From: Shewanella halifaxensis HAW-EB4
Lineage (GTDB): Bacteria > Pseudomonadota > Gammaproteobacteria > Enterobacterales > Shewanellaceae
NCBI RefSeq assembly: GCF_000019185.1
Contig: NC_010334.1
Span: 4,650,001 to 4,714,000 of the forward strand
Reading direction: 5' to 3'
Length of the DNA stretch: 64,000 nt
In this document: in pieces, positions 37,384 to 46,140 of the stretch
How positions within the stretch are numbered: position 1 is the stretch's first letter
Layout of the letters: each line of letters begins with the position of its first letter
Notes under the pieces: generated by a model
The model's input: the letters and a program-made list of their open reading frames with translations, nothing else
The model's database searches: none
Told to the model about the DNA's origin: nothing
Made by a program: the position numbers and the translations under genes

Positions 37384-39129
37384 ATGAAATCACATACTCA
37401 ATCTTTACTCGCTGAATCTTTAAATGCCCTTAAACAACAAGGGATTGTTCCTGCTGATTTTGAAGCTCGCATTCAAGTCGACCGAACGAAAGATAAGAGC
37501 CACGGTGATTTTGCAACTAACTTGGCAATGATGCTAACCAAAGCGGCTGGCAAGAACCCACGTGAAATCGCTCAGTTATTAATTGATAACTTGCCTGAAT
37601 CTGCTCATGTTGAAAAAGTTGAAATTGCAGGCCCTGGTTTTATCAACTTCTTTATCGATGATAACGCCCTAGCAAACCAGTTAATGGTCGCATTGAACAG
37701 CGATCACCTAGGCCTTGAATTACCAACACCGCAAACGGTTGTTGTCGATTACTCTTCGCCAAACCTTGCTAAAGAGATGCACGTGGGCCACCTACGCTCA
37801 ACCATTATTGGTGACAGTGTGGTGCGCGCATTAGAATTTATGGGCCACAAGGTTATTCGTCAAAACCATGTGGGTGACTGGGGAACTCAGTTCGGTATGT
37901 TGCTTGCCTATATGGAAGAGCTTCGTGCAGCCAACGGCGAGCAAGCCAAAATGGAACTGTCTGATCTAGAGAACTTCTACCGCGCTGCTAAAGTACGCTT
38001 CGATGAATCTGCAGAGTTTGCGACTCGCGCTCGTAAGCTTGTCGTTGAACTGCAGTCGGGTGATGAGTACTGCAACAAACTATGGCGCGAATTTAACGAT
38101 ATCTCGCTAAGCCATTGTCATGAATTGTACGAGCGTTTAGGTGTGAGCCTAACTCGCGCAGACGTTCGCGGCGAAAGCGCTTATAACAGTGACCTTGCCC
38201 AAGTTGTTGCAGACTTAGATGCTCAAGGTTTACTGTCAGAAAGTAACGGCGCGAAAGTCGTGTTCCAAGACGAATTTAAAAACAAAGAAGGCGAGCCACT
38301 ACCGGTTATTATCCAAAAAGCCGATGGCGGTTACCTCTATGCCACCAGCGATTTGGCAGCAATGCGCTACCGCTCTAACGTCTTAAATGCTGACAGAGCA
38401 CTTTACTTTGTTGACCTGCGTCAAGCACTTCACTTCCAGCAAGTATTTAAGCTGGCGAAAACGGCTAAGTTTGTTCGCGAAGAGATGAGCTTCGAGCACA
38501 TGGGCTTTGGCACCATGAACGGTGAAGACGGTCGTCCATTCAAGACCCGTTCTGGCGGCGTAGTGAAACTTATCGACCTGTTAAAAGAAGCCGATACTCG
38601 CGCACTTGACTTGGTTCGCAGCAAGAACCCAGATATGGATGAAGCAGAGCTGGCTGAAATTGCTCGCGTTGTCGGTATCGCATCGGTTAAGTATGCCGAC
38701 CTATCAAAGAATCGTGCAAGCGACTACATCTTTAGCTTCGAGCAGATGCTGAGCTTTGAAGGCAACACCGCACCTTACCTACTCTACGCATACACACGTG
38801 TAGCCGGTATTTTCAAGCGCGCTCAAGACGTTGACTTAAGCGATGCAACCATTATTCTAGAGCACGAAAAAGAGAAAGACTTAGGGACTAAGCTGGCTCA
38901 ATTTGGTGAAGTGATGACACGCATGGTTGGCAAAGGTCAGCCTCATGCACTTTGTGGCTACCTATTTGAACTGGCTGGCGCCTTTTCAAGTTTCTACGAA
39001 GCCTGCCCTGTATTGGCCGCTGAAACAGAAGAGTCGAAGAAAAGCCGCCTACTATTGTCTCAGCTAACCGCTAAGACATTGAAGCAAGGCCTGAATCTTC
39101 TTGGTCTAGAAACGTTAGAACGGATGTAA
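37384..39129 (+). CDS. argS: Arginyl-tRNA synthetase
   Basis: A 581-residue class I aminoacyl-tRNA synthetase charging tRNA-Arg. The HIGH-type motif is HVGHLRSTIIGDSVVRALE (about 133–150). As usual for this family the KMSKS loop is degenerate (GRPFKTRSGGVVKL). The DALR anticodon-binding domain forms the C terminus, ending in ERM. Length is close to E. coli (577). In E. coli the priA–ftsN interval is occupied by cytR; argS sits here instead. ftsN follows by 10 bases and is probably co-transcribed. Confidence 0.98.
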   Translation: MKSHTQSLLAESLNALKQQGIVPADFEARIQVDRTKDKSHGDFATNLAMMLTKAAGKNPREIAQLLIDNLPESAHVEKVEIAGPGFINFFIDDNALANQLMVALNSDHLGLELPTPQTVVVDYSSPNLAKEMHVGHLRSTIIGDSVVRALEFMGHKVIRQNHVGDWGTQFGMLLAYMEELRAANGEQAKMELSDLENFYRAAKVRFDESAEFATRARKLVVELQSGDEYCNKLWREFNDISLSHCHELYERLGVSLTRADVRGESAYNSDLAQVVADLDAQGLLSESNGAKVVFQDEFKNKEGEPLPVIIQKADGGYLYATSDLAAMRYRSNVLNADRALYFVDLRQALHFQQVFKLAKTAKFVREEMSFEHMGFGTMNGEDGRPFKTRSGGVVKLIDLLKEADTRALDLVRSKNPDMDEAELAEIARVVGIASVKYADLSKNRASDYIFSFEQMLSFEGNTAPYLLYAYTRVAGIFKRAQDVDLSDATIILEHEKEKDLGTKLAQFGEVMTRMVGKGQPHALCGYLFELAGAFSSFYEACPVLAAETEESKKSRLLLSQLTAKTLKQGLNLLGLETLERM

Positions 39130-39139
39130 CCTTTAGCTC

Positions 39140-39715
39140 ATGACAAATCGTGATTATGCAAACCGTAAGCCTGCTCGAAAAGGTAAGAACAGCGCTCGCA
39201 AAAAGAGCTCAAAAGGAAGTGCCCCTAAGCGCTTTCCTATTTTGCTGTTGCTTATCACGCTTGTAGGCGTTGGCGGCTTTGGCTATTTACTGTGGATTTT
39301 AAGCAGCAATGACGAACCGGCAACCACGCCTGTGGTTGTCGAACAGCCAAAGAAGAAGCCAGTAAAGAAAGATCCTGATGCCCTTCCTCCCGCACCGAAA
39401 GAGGAATGGACCTATCTTGAAGAGTTAGAAAATAAGAAGGTCGAAGTGGACCTTCCTGAGACTTCAGATAAGCCTAAGCGTCCGTATCAGATGCAATGTG
39501 GCTCATTTAGAAAAGAGTCACAGGCTAACGAGCTAAAAGCGATTATCGCTTTCCAAGGATTAGAAGCTCAGGTCCGTAAAGTCAAAGGTAGCAGCGGTAT
39601 GTGGTACAAAGTGGTACTGGGCCCTTATGACAAGAAACGTGATGCAGAAAGACAGCGTCACGTGTTACAAAACTCAGGCACTAACGGTTGCCAGATTTGG
39701 TTCTGGGAAAGTTAA
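39140..39715 (+). CDS. ftsN: Cell division protein FtsN (SPOR domain)
   Basis: A 191-residue bitopic division protein that activates septal wall synthesis. It has a basic cytoplasmic N terminus (NRKPARKGKNSARKKSS), one membrane helix (about 34–54: ILLLLITLVGVGGFGYLLW), a Pro/Lys/Glu-rich periplasmic linker and a C-terminal SPOR domain (about 115–190: MQCGSFRKESQANELKA) that binds denuded peptidoglycan. It is shorter than E. coli FtsN (319) because the linker is short. The ftsN-hslV-hslU order is conserved. Confidence 0.95.
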   Translation: MTNRDYANRKPARKGKNSARKKSSKGSAPKRFPILLLLITLVGVGGFGYLLWILSSNDEPATTPVVVEQPKKKPVKKDPDALPPAPKEEWTYLEELENKKVEVDLPETSDKPKRPYQMQCGSFRKESQANELKAIIAFQGLEAQVRKVKGSSGMWYKVVLGPYDKKRDAERQRHVLQNSGTNGCQIWFWES

Positions 39716-39730
39716 CCTGAATCAGAACTA

Positions 39731-39759
39731 AAAACGCTGCCCTGTGCAGCGTTTTTTTT
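39731..39759 (+). terminator. Intrinsic terminator after ftsN
   Basis: AAAACGCTGC, loop CCTGT, GCAGCG and eight Ts, 16 bases past the ftsN stop. It isolates hslVU from argS-ftsN transcription. Confidence 0.94.
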
Positions 39760-39780
39760 ATGCCTGCCATTCGCTTCACC

Positions 39781-39808
39781 CTTGATATTCCAATCAACAT
39801 CCCCATAT
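39781..39808 (+). promoter_or_regulatory. Sigma-32 (RpoH) heat-shock promoter of hslVU
   Basis: CTTGATA (39781–39787), 13-base spacer, CCCCATAT (39801–39808). This matches the RpoH consensus CTTGAAA–N11-16–CCCCATnT at all but one position. It lies 57 bases before the hslV GTG. hslVU is a classic heat-shock operon, so sequence and context agree. Confidence 0.88.
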
Positions 39809-39864
39809 CTTTATTATCGTCAACCAGCAGGCATAACGCCTCTGGCTAGAGAAGAGGATTTATT

Positions 39865-40389
39865 GTGACCACAATCGTATCAGTACGCCGAAATAACCAA
39901 GTTGTTATCGCAGGTGATGGCCAAGTTTCTCTCGGTAACACCGTTATGAAAGGCAATGCTAGAAAAGTTCGTCGTTTGTACCACAATAAGGTACTTGCGG
40001 GCTTTGCTGGCGGTACAGCCGATGCATTCACCCTATTCGAGCGTTTCGAAGCTAAACTCGAAATGCATCAAGGTCACCTAATGCGTGCCGCTGTCGAGAT
40101 GGCTAAAGACTGGCGCTCAGATAAAGTTCTGCGCAAGCTAGAAGCCCTACTTGCCGTAGCAGATGCAGAGTCTTCATTGATCATCACAGGTAACGGTGAT
40201 GTTGTTCAGCCTGAAAACGATCTAATTGCGATTGGCTCCGGCGGCGCCTTTGCCCAATCAGCGGCTACTGCATTACTTGAAAACACAGACTTAAGTGCCC
40301 TTGAGATCGCTGAAAAATCGCTGACCATTGCTGGTGATATCTGCGTATTCACCAACCAGTTTAAGACTATTGAAGAATTAAAGTACTAA
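39865..40389 (+). CDS. hslV: ATP-dependent protease peptidase subunit HslV (ClpQ)
   Basis: A 174-residue proteasome-related peptidase that forms dodecamers capped by HslU and degrades misfolded and short-lived proteins in the cytoplasm. Thr2 becomes the N-terminal nucleophile after Met removal (M-TTIVSVRRNNQVVIAGDGQV). The GTG start has GAAGAGGA upstream. Length matches E. coli HslV (176). It is the first gene of the heat-shock operon. Confidence 0.98.
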   Translation: MTTIVSVRRNNQVVIAGDGQVSLGNTVMKGNARKVRRLYHNKVLAGFAGGTADAFTLFERFEAKLEMHQGHLMRAAVEMAKDWRSDKVLRKLEALLAVADAESSLIITGNGDVVQPENDLIAIGSGGAFAQSAATALLENTDLSALEIAEKSLTIAGDICVFTNQFKTIEELKY

Positions 40390-40479
40390 GCGAAAACGCT
40401 AAGTACCAAGCATCAAATTAAAAGTACTAAGCGACGATGTCGTTTATACGAAAAATGCTGCAAAGCATGAGGAAAGTTT

Positions 40480-41805
40480 ATGTCTGAGATGACACCACGT
40501 GAAATTGTTCATGAGCTAGATAGCCACATTATTGGTCAGCAAAAAGCCAAACGTTCGGTGGCTATTGCCCTACGTAACCGCTGGCGCCGTATGCAGCTTG
40601 CAGCCGATCTTCGTCAAGAAGTCACGCCAAAGAACATTCTAATGATTGGTCCAACCGGTGTCGGTAAAACCGAGATCGCTCGTCGCCTAGCCCGCCTAGC
40701 CAAAGCGCCATTCATTAAGGTTGAAGCGACTAAGTTCACCGAAGTCGGCTATGTCGGTAAAGAAGTCGAGCAGATCATTCGCGATCTAACCGACTCAGCT
40801 ATCAAGCTGACCCGCGAAGAGCAGATCAAAAAATGTAAGTTCCGCGCTGAAGAAGCTGCCGAAGAGCGCATTTTAGATGCCTTGCTGCCTAAGCCTAAAG
40901 AAGATTGGGACAGCGAAAAATCAGATGGCAGTGCAACTCGCCAAATTTTCCGTAAAAAACTACGTGAAGGTCAGCTAGACGATAAAGAAATTGAGATCGA
41001 TGTTTCTGCACCGCAAGCTGGTATTGAGATAATGTCTCCTCCTGGTATGGAAGAGATGACCAATCAGCTACAAAGCATGTTCCAAAATATGGGACCAGGT
41101 GCTAGCAAGCGTCGCAAGATGCCAATCAAAGAAGCTTACAAGCTATTGATTGAAGAGGAAGCGTCTAAGCTTATTAACCAAGAAGATCTTAAAGAGCAAG
41201 CGATTGAACTGGTTGAGCAACACGGCATCGTGTTCCTAGATGAGATCGACAAGATCTGTAAGCGCGGTGAATCATCAGGCCCAGACGTTTCTCGTGAAGG
41301 TGTGCAACGCGATCTACTTCCTCTCGTTGAAGGTTGTACGGTTAACACTAAGCACGGCATGGTAAAAACAGATCATATCTTGTTTATCGCCTCTGGTGCT
41401 TTCCAGATGTCTAAGCCTTCGGATTTGATCCCTGAGCTTCAGGGTCGTCTACCCATTCGTGTTGAGTTAGATGCTCTGTCTGCGGGTGATTTTAAGCGTA
41501 TTTTAACCGAACCACACGCATCTTTGACTGAGCAGTATATTGCTTTGATGGGTACAGAAGGCGTTACGATTGAATTTACCGAAGATGGTATTGATAGTAT
41601 TGCTGAAGCGGCATGGCAAGTGAACGAGCGCACAGAAAATATCGGTGCCCGTCGTCTACACACTGTTATGGAGCGCTTAATGGAAGAGCTTTCTTTTGAG
41701 GCTTCTGACAAGTCAGGCTCTGTTACGGTTATCGATGCGGCTTATGTGAAAGCAAGCTTAGATAACTTGGTGCAAGACGAAGACTTAAGTCGCTATATTC
41801 TTTAA
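40480..41805 (+). CDS. hslU: HslU ATPase/unfoldase (ClpY)
   Basis: A 441-residue AAA+ unfoldase that feeds substrates to HslV. Walker A is GPTGVGKTEIARRL (about 57–70) and Walker B GIVFLDEIDK. The GYVGKEVEQ pore loop is present, as is the Hsl-specific I-domain (about 110–240), and the C terminus ends LSRYIL, which docks into HslV. The ATG is preceded by GAGGAAAG. A 90-base gap to hslV contains a partial copy of the hslV end. Confidence 0.98.
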   Translation: MSEMTPREIVHELDSHIIGQQKAKRSVAIALRNRWRRMQLAADLRQEVTPKNILMIGPTGVGKTEIARRLARLAKAPFIKVEATKFTEVGYVGKEVEQIIRDLTDSAIKLTREEQIKKCKFRAEEAAEERILDALLPKPKEDWDSEKSDGSATRQIFRKKLREGQLDDKEIEIDVSAPQAGIEIMSPPGMEEMTNQLQSMFQNMGPGASKRRKMPIKEAYKLLIEEEASKLINQEDLKEQAIELVEQHGIVFLDEIDKICKRGESSGPDVSREGVQRDLLPLVEGCTVNTKHGMVKTDHILFIASGAFQMSKPSDLIPELQGRLPIRVELDALSAGDFKRILTEPHASLTEQYIALMGTEGVTIEFTEDGIDSIAEAAWQVNERTENIGARRLHTVMERLMEELSFEASDKSGSVTVIDAAYVKASLDNLVQDEDLSRYIL

Positions 41806-41862
41806 GCTAAACTTAGAGAACGCATCTAAGTAATAATAGCAGCAGCAATAACAAAATGAGTG

Positions 41863-41897
41863 ATAGCGGTTAATGACTTAACCGCTATTCTGTTTTT
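41863..41897 (+). terminator. Intrinsic terminator after hslU
   Basis: ATAGCGGTTAA, loop TGAC, TTAACCGCTAT forms an 11-bp perfect stem, followed by TCTGTTTTT. It ends the hslVU transcript 58 bases past the stop. Confidence 0.88.
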
Positions 41898-41926
41898 AAT
41901 ACGCTCTAAATCATTCTGGTTAATAG

Positions 41927-42322
41927 ATGACTCAAGATAACAACACACCCAATGTTTCGGCGTTAAAGCTAAAACGCAAATCTCGCCAGCTTGAGATGAC
42001 CTTTGATAACGGTGAGGTTCATCAGTTGAGCTGTGAAATGCTAAGGGTTTACTCGCCTTCGGCTGAAGTGCATGGCCACGGCAATCCAGTACTGGTAACC
42101 CACAAGAAAAACGTCAATATCACCGCCATCGACCCCGTAGGTAACTACGCGGTAAAAATCGTCTTTGATGATGGCCATAATACCGGCCTGTTTTCTTGGA
42201 AGGTCTTACACGATCTCGCGACCCATCAAGTGGATCTGTGGGAAAAGTACCTTGCCCGTCTACGCGCGGCAAAAGCCAGTCGTGAGCCATTAATCGATAT
42301 GACCGTGAAGTATCACAAGTAA
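41927..42322 (+). CDS. DUF971 domain protein (gamma-butyrobetaine hydroxylase-like N-terminal domain)
   Basis: A 131-residue cytosolic protein consisting almost only of the DUF971 fold (about 10–105), which forms the N terminus of gamma-butyrobetaine hydroxylases and also occurs alone. VSALKLKRKSRQLEMTFDNG and DDGHNTGLFSWKVLHDLA are typical. No catalytic oxygenase domain is present. Function is not established; links to iron–sulfur metabolism have been suggested for related proteins. The context (next to hslVU) is common in Shewanella. Confidence 0.85.
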   Translation: MTQDNNTPNVSALKLKRKSRQLEMTFDNGEVHQLSCEMLRVYSPSAEVHGHGNPVLVTHKKNVNITAIDPVGNYAVKIVFDDGHNTGLFSWKVLHDLATHQVDLWEKYLARLRAAKASREPLIDMTVKYHK

Positions 42323-42557
42323 GCCTTACTAAGATTACTTATACGATTTAACAAGATCGCCTAAAGCCATTTAGGTGATCTGCATCCTTGCCTTCGATTT
42401 CTGTTACTCGCTTAAATCACAAAAATGCGGTTTATATCGCCATTTTTCTGTAAGAAAAAACAAAAAACGCGCATCTTTCAGCCGATGCGGACTAATGTCC
42501 TCTATGCATAGCGCCTTGAGGCTTACTATCTGCTGCAATCAAAAAAGAGGACAACTC

Positions 42558-43262
42558 ATGACTGCACATATCAATGGCAAAGCAGGCGATTTCGCTGAAA
42601 CAATCATCATGCCGGGCGATCCACTTCGCGCCAAATATATCGCTGAGAACTTTTTAGAAGACGCGGTGGAAGTCACCAACATTCGTAACATGCTCGGTTA
42701 CACCGGCTTCTATAAAGGCCAGCGCATCTCAGTAATGGGCCACGGAATGGGTATTCCATCTATGGTGTTATACGCCCATGAGCTCGTCGCTGACTTTGGT
42801 GTAAAACGCATTATTCGAGTTGGTAGCCTTGGAGCGACTCAGCAACACGTTAAAATTAACGACGTCATTCTGGCCCAAGCTGCAGGTACCGATTCACCCA
42901 CTAACGCCAAGCGTAGCAGTGGCTACCAGATGGCCACCTCGGCGACCTTCGACCTACTACATAAAGCCTATATGATCGCACAGCAAAAGCAGATCAACGT
43001 CAAAGTGGGTAACGTATTTAGTGGTGACATGTACTACGACCCAGATGAAGACATGATCCCAGCGCTTGAGCGTTTTGGTGTATTAGGTGTGGATATGGAA
43101 GTGGCTGGTCTATATGGTCTTGCTCATCACAAAGGTTTTGAGTCTCTCGCAATTCTCACGGTTTCAGACCACTGCTTAACTGGCGAAGAGACCACTGCCG
43201 AGGCCCGTCAACTAACCTTCAATCAGATGATTGAGCTGGCACTAGAAACAGCCTGTCAATAA
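42558..43262 (+). CDS. deoD: Purine nucleoside phosphorylase DeoD-type
   Basis: A 234-residue hexameric phosphorylase cleaving (deoxy)inosine, guanosine and adenosine to base plus (deoxy)ribose-1-phosphate. It aligns by eye with E. coli DeoD throughout: MPGDPLRAKYIAENFLEDA, MGHGMGIPSM, VGSLGATQ and the catalytic Asp in VSDHCLTGEETT. I start it at ATG 42558, preceded by AAGAGGACAA; the longer reading adds 61 non-homologous residues. Shewanella often has more than one DeoD. Confidence 0.96.
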   Translation: MTAHINGKAGDFAETIIMPGDPLRAKYIAENFLEDAVEVTNIRNMLGYTGFYKGQRISVMGHGMGIPSMVLYAHELVADFGVKRIIRVGSLGATQQHVKINDVILAQAAGTDSPTNAKRSSGYQMATSATFDLLHKAYMIAQQKQINVKVGNVFSGDMYYDPDEDMIPALERFGVLGVDMEVAGLYGLAHHKGFESLAILTVSDHCLTGEETTAEARQLTFNQMIELALETACQ

Positions 43263-43270
43263 GACTCAAA

Positions 43271-43306
43271 TAAGCCGCTCGAAGCCTAACTTCCAGCGGC
43301 TTAGCT
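43271..43306 (+). terminator. Probable terminator after deoD
   Basis: TAAGCCGCT (43271) pairs with AGCGGCTTA (ending 43302), and the inner GAAG/CTTC extends the stem. Only a short CTTT follows, so the signal is weaker than the others in this window. Confidence 0.55.
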
Positions 43307-43364
43307 TTAATGATTAGTTTTAGTGATTAGTTTTTAGCTGGTGATACAGCAAAATTAGGAACAG

Positions 43365-44537
43365 ATGATGAAAAACAAAATATCCTTAACCTTGCTCAGC
43401 TTTTTAGCCAACTTCGTGATGGCAGGCTTTGCAACTCAGTTCGGTATGCTCATTGAACCGATTAGCGATAAGTTCTCAGCTAACGTCAATGAAGTCGCTT
43501 CTATCTTCTCACTGCTTAATGGCGGCGCGCTAGCAGGTACCATTGCCGCATTTTTCTTAATTGAAAAGATTGGTGTAAAACGTATAACGCTACTCAGTTA
43601 TGTCAGTATTGCACTGAGCGCCGCAGCCCTGCACTTTACTGGCTCGCTTAGCGTCGTCATGGTGGCAATGACCGTGATAGGCCTTTGTGGCGGTGTGGGC
43701 CTTTGTATCGCGGGTACTATTGTAGTGTCTGTGTGGAAGGACAAAATTCAAAGCACCATGCTAGTGGTACAAGATGCCACCTTTAACGTGGCAGGTGTGG
43801 TGTTCCCACTGATCACGACCTACGCACTAAGTAATGCACTTTCTTGGAGCTACAGTTATCTAGCCGTAGGTATTGTTGCACTTGCAACGGCGGCGATTGC
43901 ACTAGCGACTAACTTCGAGCTTTGTGAAACCAAGGGTAAGACTGAAGAAAGCAAAGATCAGTCAGAGTGGAATCTTGGTATTATCAGCGGCGGTTTAGGC
44001 TTATTTCTAGGTATGTTAGCGCTTTACACCTTCCTGACTTGGGCGCCGATGTTCGTTAAGACTAAATTCGACATCCCATTTGAAGAGGCGGGTAATATCA
44101 TCACTCAATACTGGTCAGCGGCATTAGTGGGTGCGTTAGTATCAACCGTGATTGTATCGAGAGTTAAAATTCAGCACTTTATTATGGGCATTATTTCACT
44201 GGCATTAGTCATTACCAGTCTTATCGTCACCACAGATAACTTAAGCTGGATTGGCTACTTAACCTATGGCTATGGCTTTGCCTGTGCCGCGCTATATAAC
44301 GCCTTTATCGCTTATGGTGTATCATTTGTGAAAAATGCCAGCAGCCGAAATGTGTCTTACATCTTAATCAGTGGTAGTGCCGGCGCGATGTTTAGCCCAG
44401 CAATTAGCTCACTATTTGAAAGCATTATTGGCCTGCAAACAGTGATGTATGCCATTCCGGTGATCTATGGGTTAATCCTCGTGATGCTAGTGTTATCTAA
44501 TCGCCAAAAAGTGGTATTAACTCAGCAAGCAGCCTAA
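43365..44537 (+). CDS. Major facilitator superfamily transporter, TsgA-like
   Basis: A 390-residue inner-membrane protein with about 12 membrane helices. By eye it resembles E. coli TsgA along its length (FLNxG near residue 52, EEAGNIITQYWSAALVGA near 245). The TsgA substrate is unknown, although fucose/sugar permeases are distant relatives. The codon pair ATGATG at 43365 offers two starts. It is convergent with the Crp/Fnr-type regulator and separated from deoD by a weak terminator. Confidence 0.8.
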   Translation: MMKNKISLTLLSFLANFVMAGFATQFGMLIEPISDKFSANVNEVASIFSLLNGGALAGTIAAFFLIEKIGVKRITLLSYVSIALSAAALHFTGSLSVVMVAMTVIGLCGGVGLCIAGTIVVSVWKDKIQSTMLVVQDATFNVAGVVFPLITTYALSNALSWSYSYLAVGIVALATAAIALATNFELCETKGKTEESKDQSEWNLGIISGGLGLFLGMLALYTFLTWAPMFVKTKFDIPFEEAGNIITQYWSAALVGALVSTVIVSRVKIQHFIMGIISLALVITSLIVTTDNLSWIGYLTYGYGFACAALYNAFIAYGVSFVKNASSRNVSYILISGSAGAMFSPAISSLFESIIGLQTVMYAIPVIYGLILVMLVLSNRQKVVLTQQAA

Positions 44538-44560
44538 AAGCTAAAGCTCAGTTAACATGC

Positions 44561-44602
44561 TCGATAGCTCCAAGCCTGAACACGGGTTTGGAGCTATTCG
44601 AT
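44561..44602. terminator. Convergent hairpin between transporter and regulator genes
   Basis: TCGATAGCTCCAA and TTGGAGCTATTCGA pair around a ~13-base loop, giving a long stem between two convergent genes. The right arm overlaps the last codons of the minus-strand regulator. No T-run follows on either strand, so termination by this element alone is uncertain. Confidence 0.45.
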
Positions 44603-45265
44603 AAAGGCTTTCAATCCCGCAAGATCACAAATAACCAGCCCCTCTCTTTCTCGCTTAATCAGATTAAGATCTTCGAGTTTTTTTACCGCACGACGATAAA
44701 CTCGGTCCGTTGTCGCAAAGCGCTCCGCCTCCAAATAGCATTTAGTAAAGCCTTCTACAGGCTGGTCTTTTAAATACTGATGATAAAGGTCATAGGCGAT
44801 GTTATAGGCTATCGGGTAGAGCATTCTACGAGTAAAAATATCCACCGTATCTTGATAATCGATGGCAATTGCACTGGCAAAAAACAGCGCAAACTGTGGC
44901 GTATTGAGCAATGCTTGTTGCAGCCTGTCGCCATTAATAATTGAGATCTCTAACGACTCTTCGGCGATGATATCGAGTTGACATAGATAATCGGTAAAGA
45001 ACTCCATCTCGCCGAATAACTGCGAATCACAGGTCATGGTTCCCAGTTGAAAGCTGCGGCCATTTCTAGCGGTATACCCCATAGAGATCCGCCCTCGAGG
45101 AACGAGAATTAACGCATTAACCTGTTGACCTTGCTGCATCAACTTGTACTGCGCCGCTACAGTTTTTGTTTCGGTAATGCACTCCCGCATAACCTGCTCA
45201 ATAGCATCATGCTCTTGCTCCCATAAAGAATGAAAGCGCCCTTTTGCGAGTGGTTTTAGCTGCAT
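44594..45265 (-). CDS. Crp/Fnr-family transcription regulator
   Basis: A 223-residue regulator with an N-terminal cyclic-nucleotide-binding-like beta roll (about 30–120), a long dimer helix and a C-terminal winged helix (about 165–222: RFATTDRVYRRAVKKLEDLN). The FNR iron–sulfur cysteines are missing from the N terminus, and the key cAMP-binding residues of CRP are not obvious, so the signal is unknown. It lies 82 bases downstream of the amidotransferase on the same strand and may regulate, or be co-transcribed with, the gamma-glutamyl cluster. Confidence 0.82.
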   Translation of the reverse strand: MQLKPLAKGRFHSLWEQEHDAIEQVMRECITETKTVAAQYKLMQQGQQVNALILVPRGRISMGYTARNGRSFQLGTMTCDSQLFGEMEFFTDYLCQLDIIAEESLEISIINGDRLQQALLNTPQFALFFASAIAIDYQDTVDIFTRRMLYPIAYNIAYDLYHQYLKDQPVEGFTKCYLEAERFATTDRVYRRAVKKLEDLNLIKREREGLVICDLAGLKAFIE

Positions 45266-45346
45266 AGTGTTATCGATTTAGATTGAGGCTTTAATTTAGA
45301 TTGATTATACGCTTTTTACTGTCATAGGTAATGGCTGGGACCTTAT

Positions 45347-46069
45347 TCACAAATGGCCTCCTGCGCGAGTTTGAATGAGAAAATTAACCAACCAACGCGA
45401 CACTAAGGCTGCGTCAACTGGCATCGACAGCGATTCTATTCCTGCTGTAATTTGCTGAGCTGGAATGCAATCTCGCCGGGCATCCATTAATGCACGCACA
45501 TACTCTTTGCTAAACTCAGGGTGACCTTGAATGCCAAGGAAATGTTGCTTGATTTGCATCATATAAAAGGGACAAAACTCACTCCCGGCCAGTATGACTG
45601 CATCTTCGGGTAATTTAACCACTTGCTCTTGATGGCTGACCACTAGCGATATTTCATTAAGATCAGCACTCATCCAAGCTTGCGGCAGGACGATTTGCGC
45701 CTTATTGACACCTATCCCCCACCCTTTTTCAGACGGCTTAATCTGTCCGCCCAAGGCCTTTGCCATCATTTGGTGCCCAAAACAGATCCCGATAAATCTT
45801 TTATTCGCCAGATATAGCTCAACGACAAACTGTTCAAACCGCCGTATCCAGTCCGCATCATCGTTCACCCCAAAACGGCTGCCAGTCGTGATATAGGCAT
45901 CACATCTATCGATTGATTCTGGGTATTGCCCATCAATGACCCTATAAACCTTGAACTGGATCGTAACGCCCACGGACTCGAATAAAGAGATAAACATCTG
46001 CGGATAGTTGCCATACTTAGCCTGCAATTCAGGCCTGACATCATCACATTGTAATATACCCAATATCAT
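45347..46069 (-). CDS. Class I glutamine amidotransferase-like hydrolase (PuuD-like role possible)
   Basis: A 240-residue single-domain class I amidotransferase. The nucleophile is C96 in GICFGHQMMA, with H183 and E185 in QGHPEFSK completing the triad. No synthase partner domain is attached. Stand-alone enzymes of this class include gamma-glutamyl hydrolases and GMP-synthase-like proteins. Its position after a glutamine-synthetase-like ligase and two dehydrogenases suggests it hydrolyses a gamma-glutamyl amide, releasing glutamate, like PuuD. That role is inferred from context. It ends the four-enzyme run. Confidence 0.85.
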   Translation of the reverse strand: MILGILQCDDVRPELQAKYGNYPQMFISLFESVGVTIQFKVYRVIDGQYPESIDRCDAYITTGSRFGVNDDADWIRRFEQFVVELYLANKRFIGICFGHQMMAKALGGQIKPSEKGWGIGVNKAQIVLPQAWMSADLNEISLVVSHQEQVVKLPEDAVILAGSEFCPFYMMQIKQHFLGIQGHPEFSKEYVRALMDARRDCIPAQQITAGIESLSMPVDAALVSRWLVNFLIQTRAGGHL

Positions 46070-46140
46070 TCGCCTCTCCTGCAGTAAGCTAGAATCGAAT
46101 CCGTCTGAGTTTTATAACTTAAGTTCAAACAGCAACAAAC

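Noticed and set aside
40390..40479. A small gene between hslV and hslU
   Set aside because: The only structure is a partial copy of the hslV end; no start codon with a ribosome site is present.
42395..42430. CRP operator upstream of deoD (TGTTA…TCACA)
   Set aside because: The half-sites are 10 bases apart rather than 6 and one is imperfect.
42375..42557. Longer deoD reading with 61 extra residues
   Set aside because: The ATG at 42558 has AAGAGGACAA upstream and begins exactly where DeoD homology begins.
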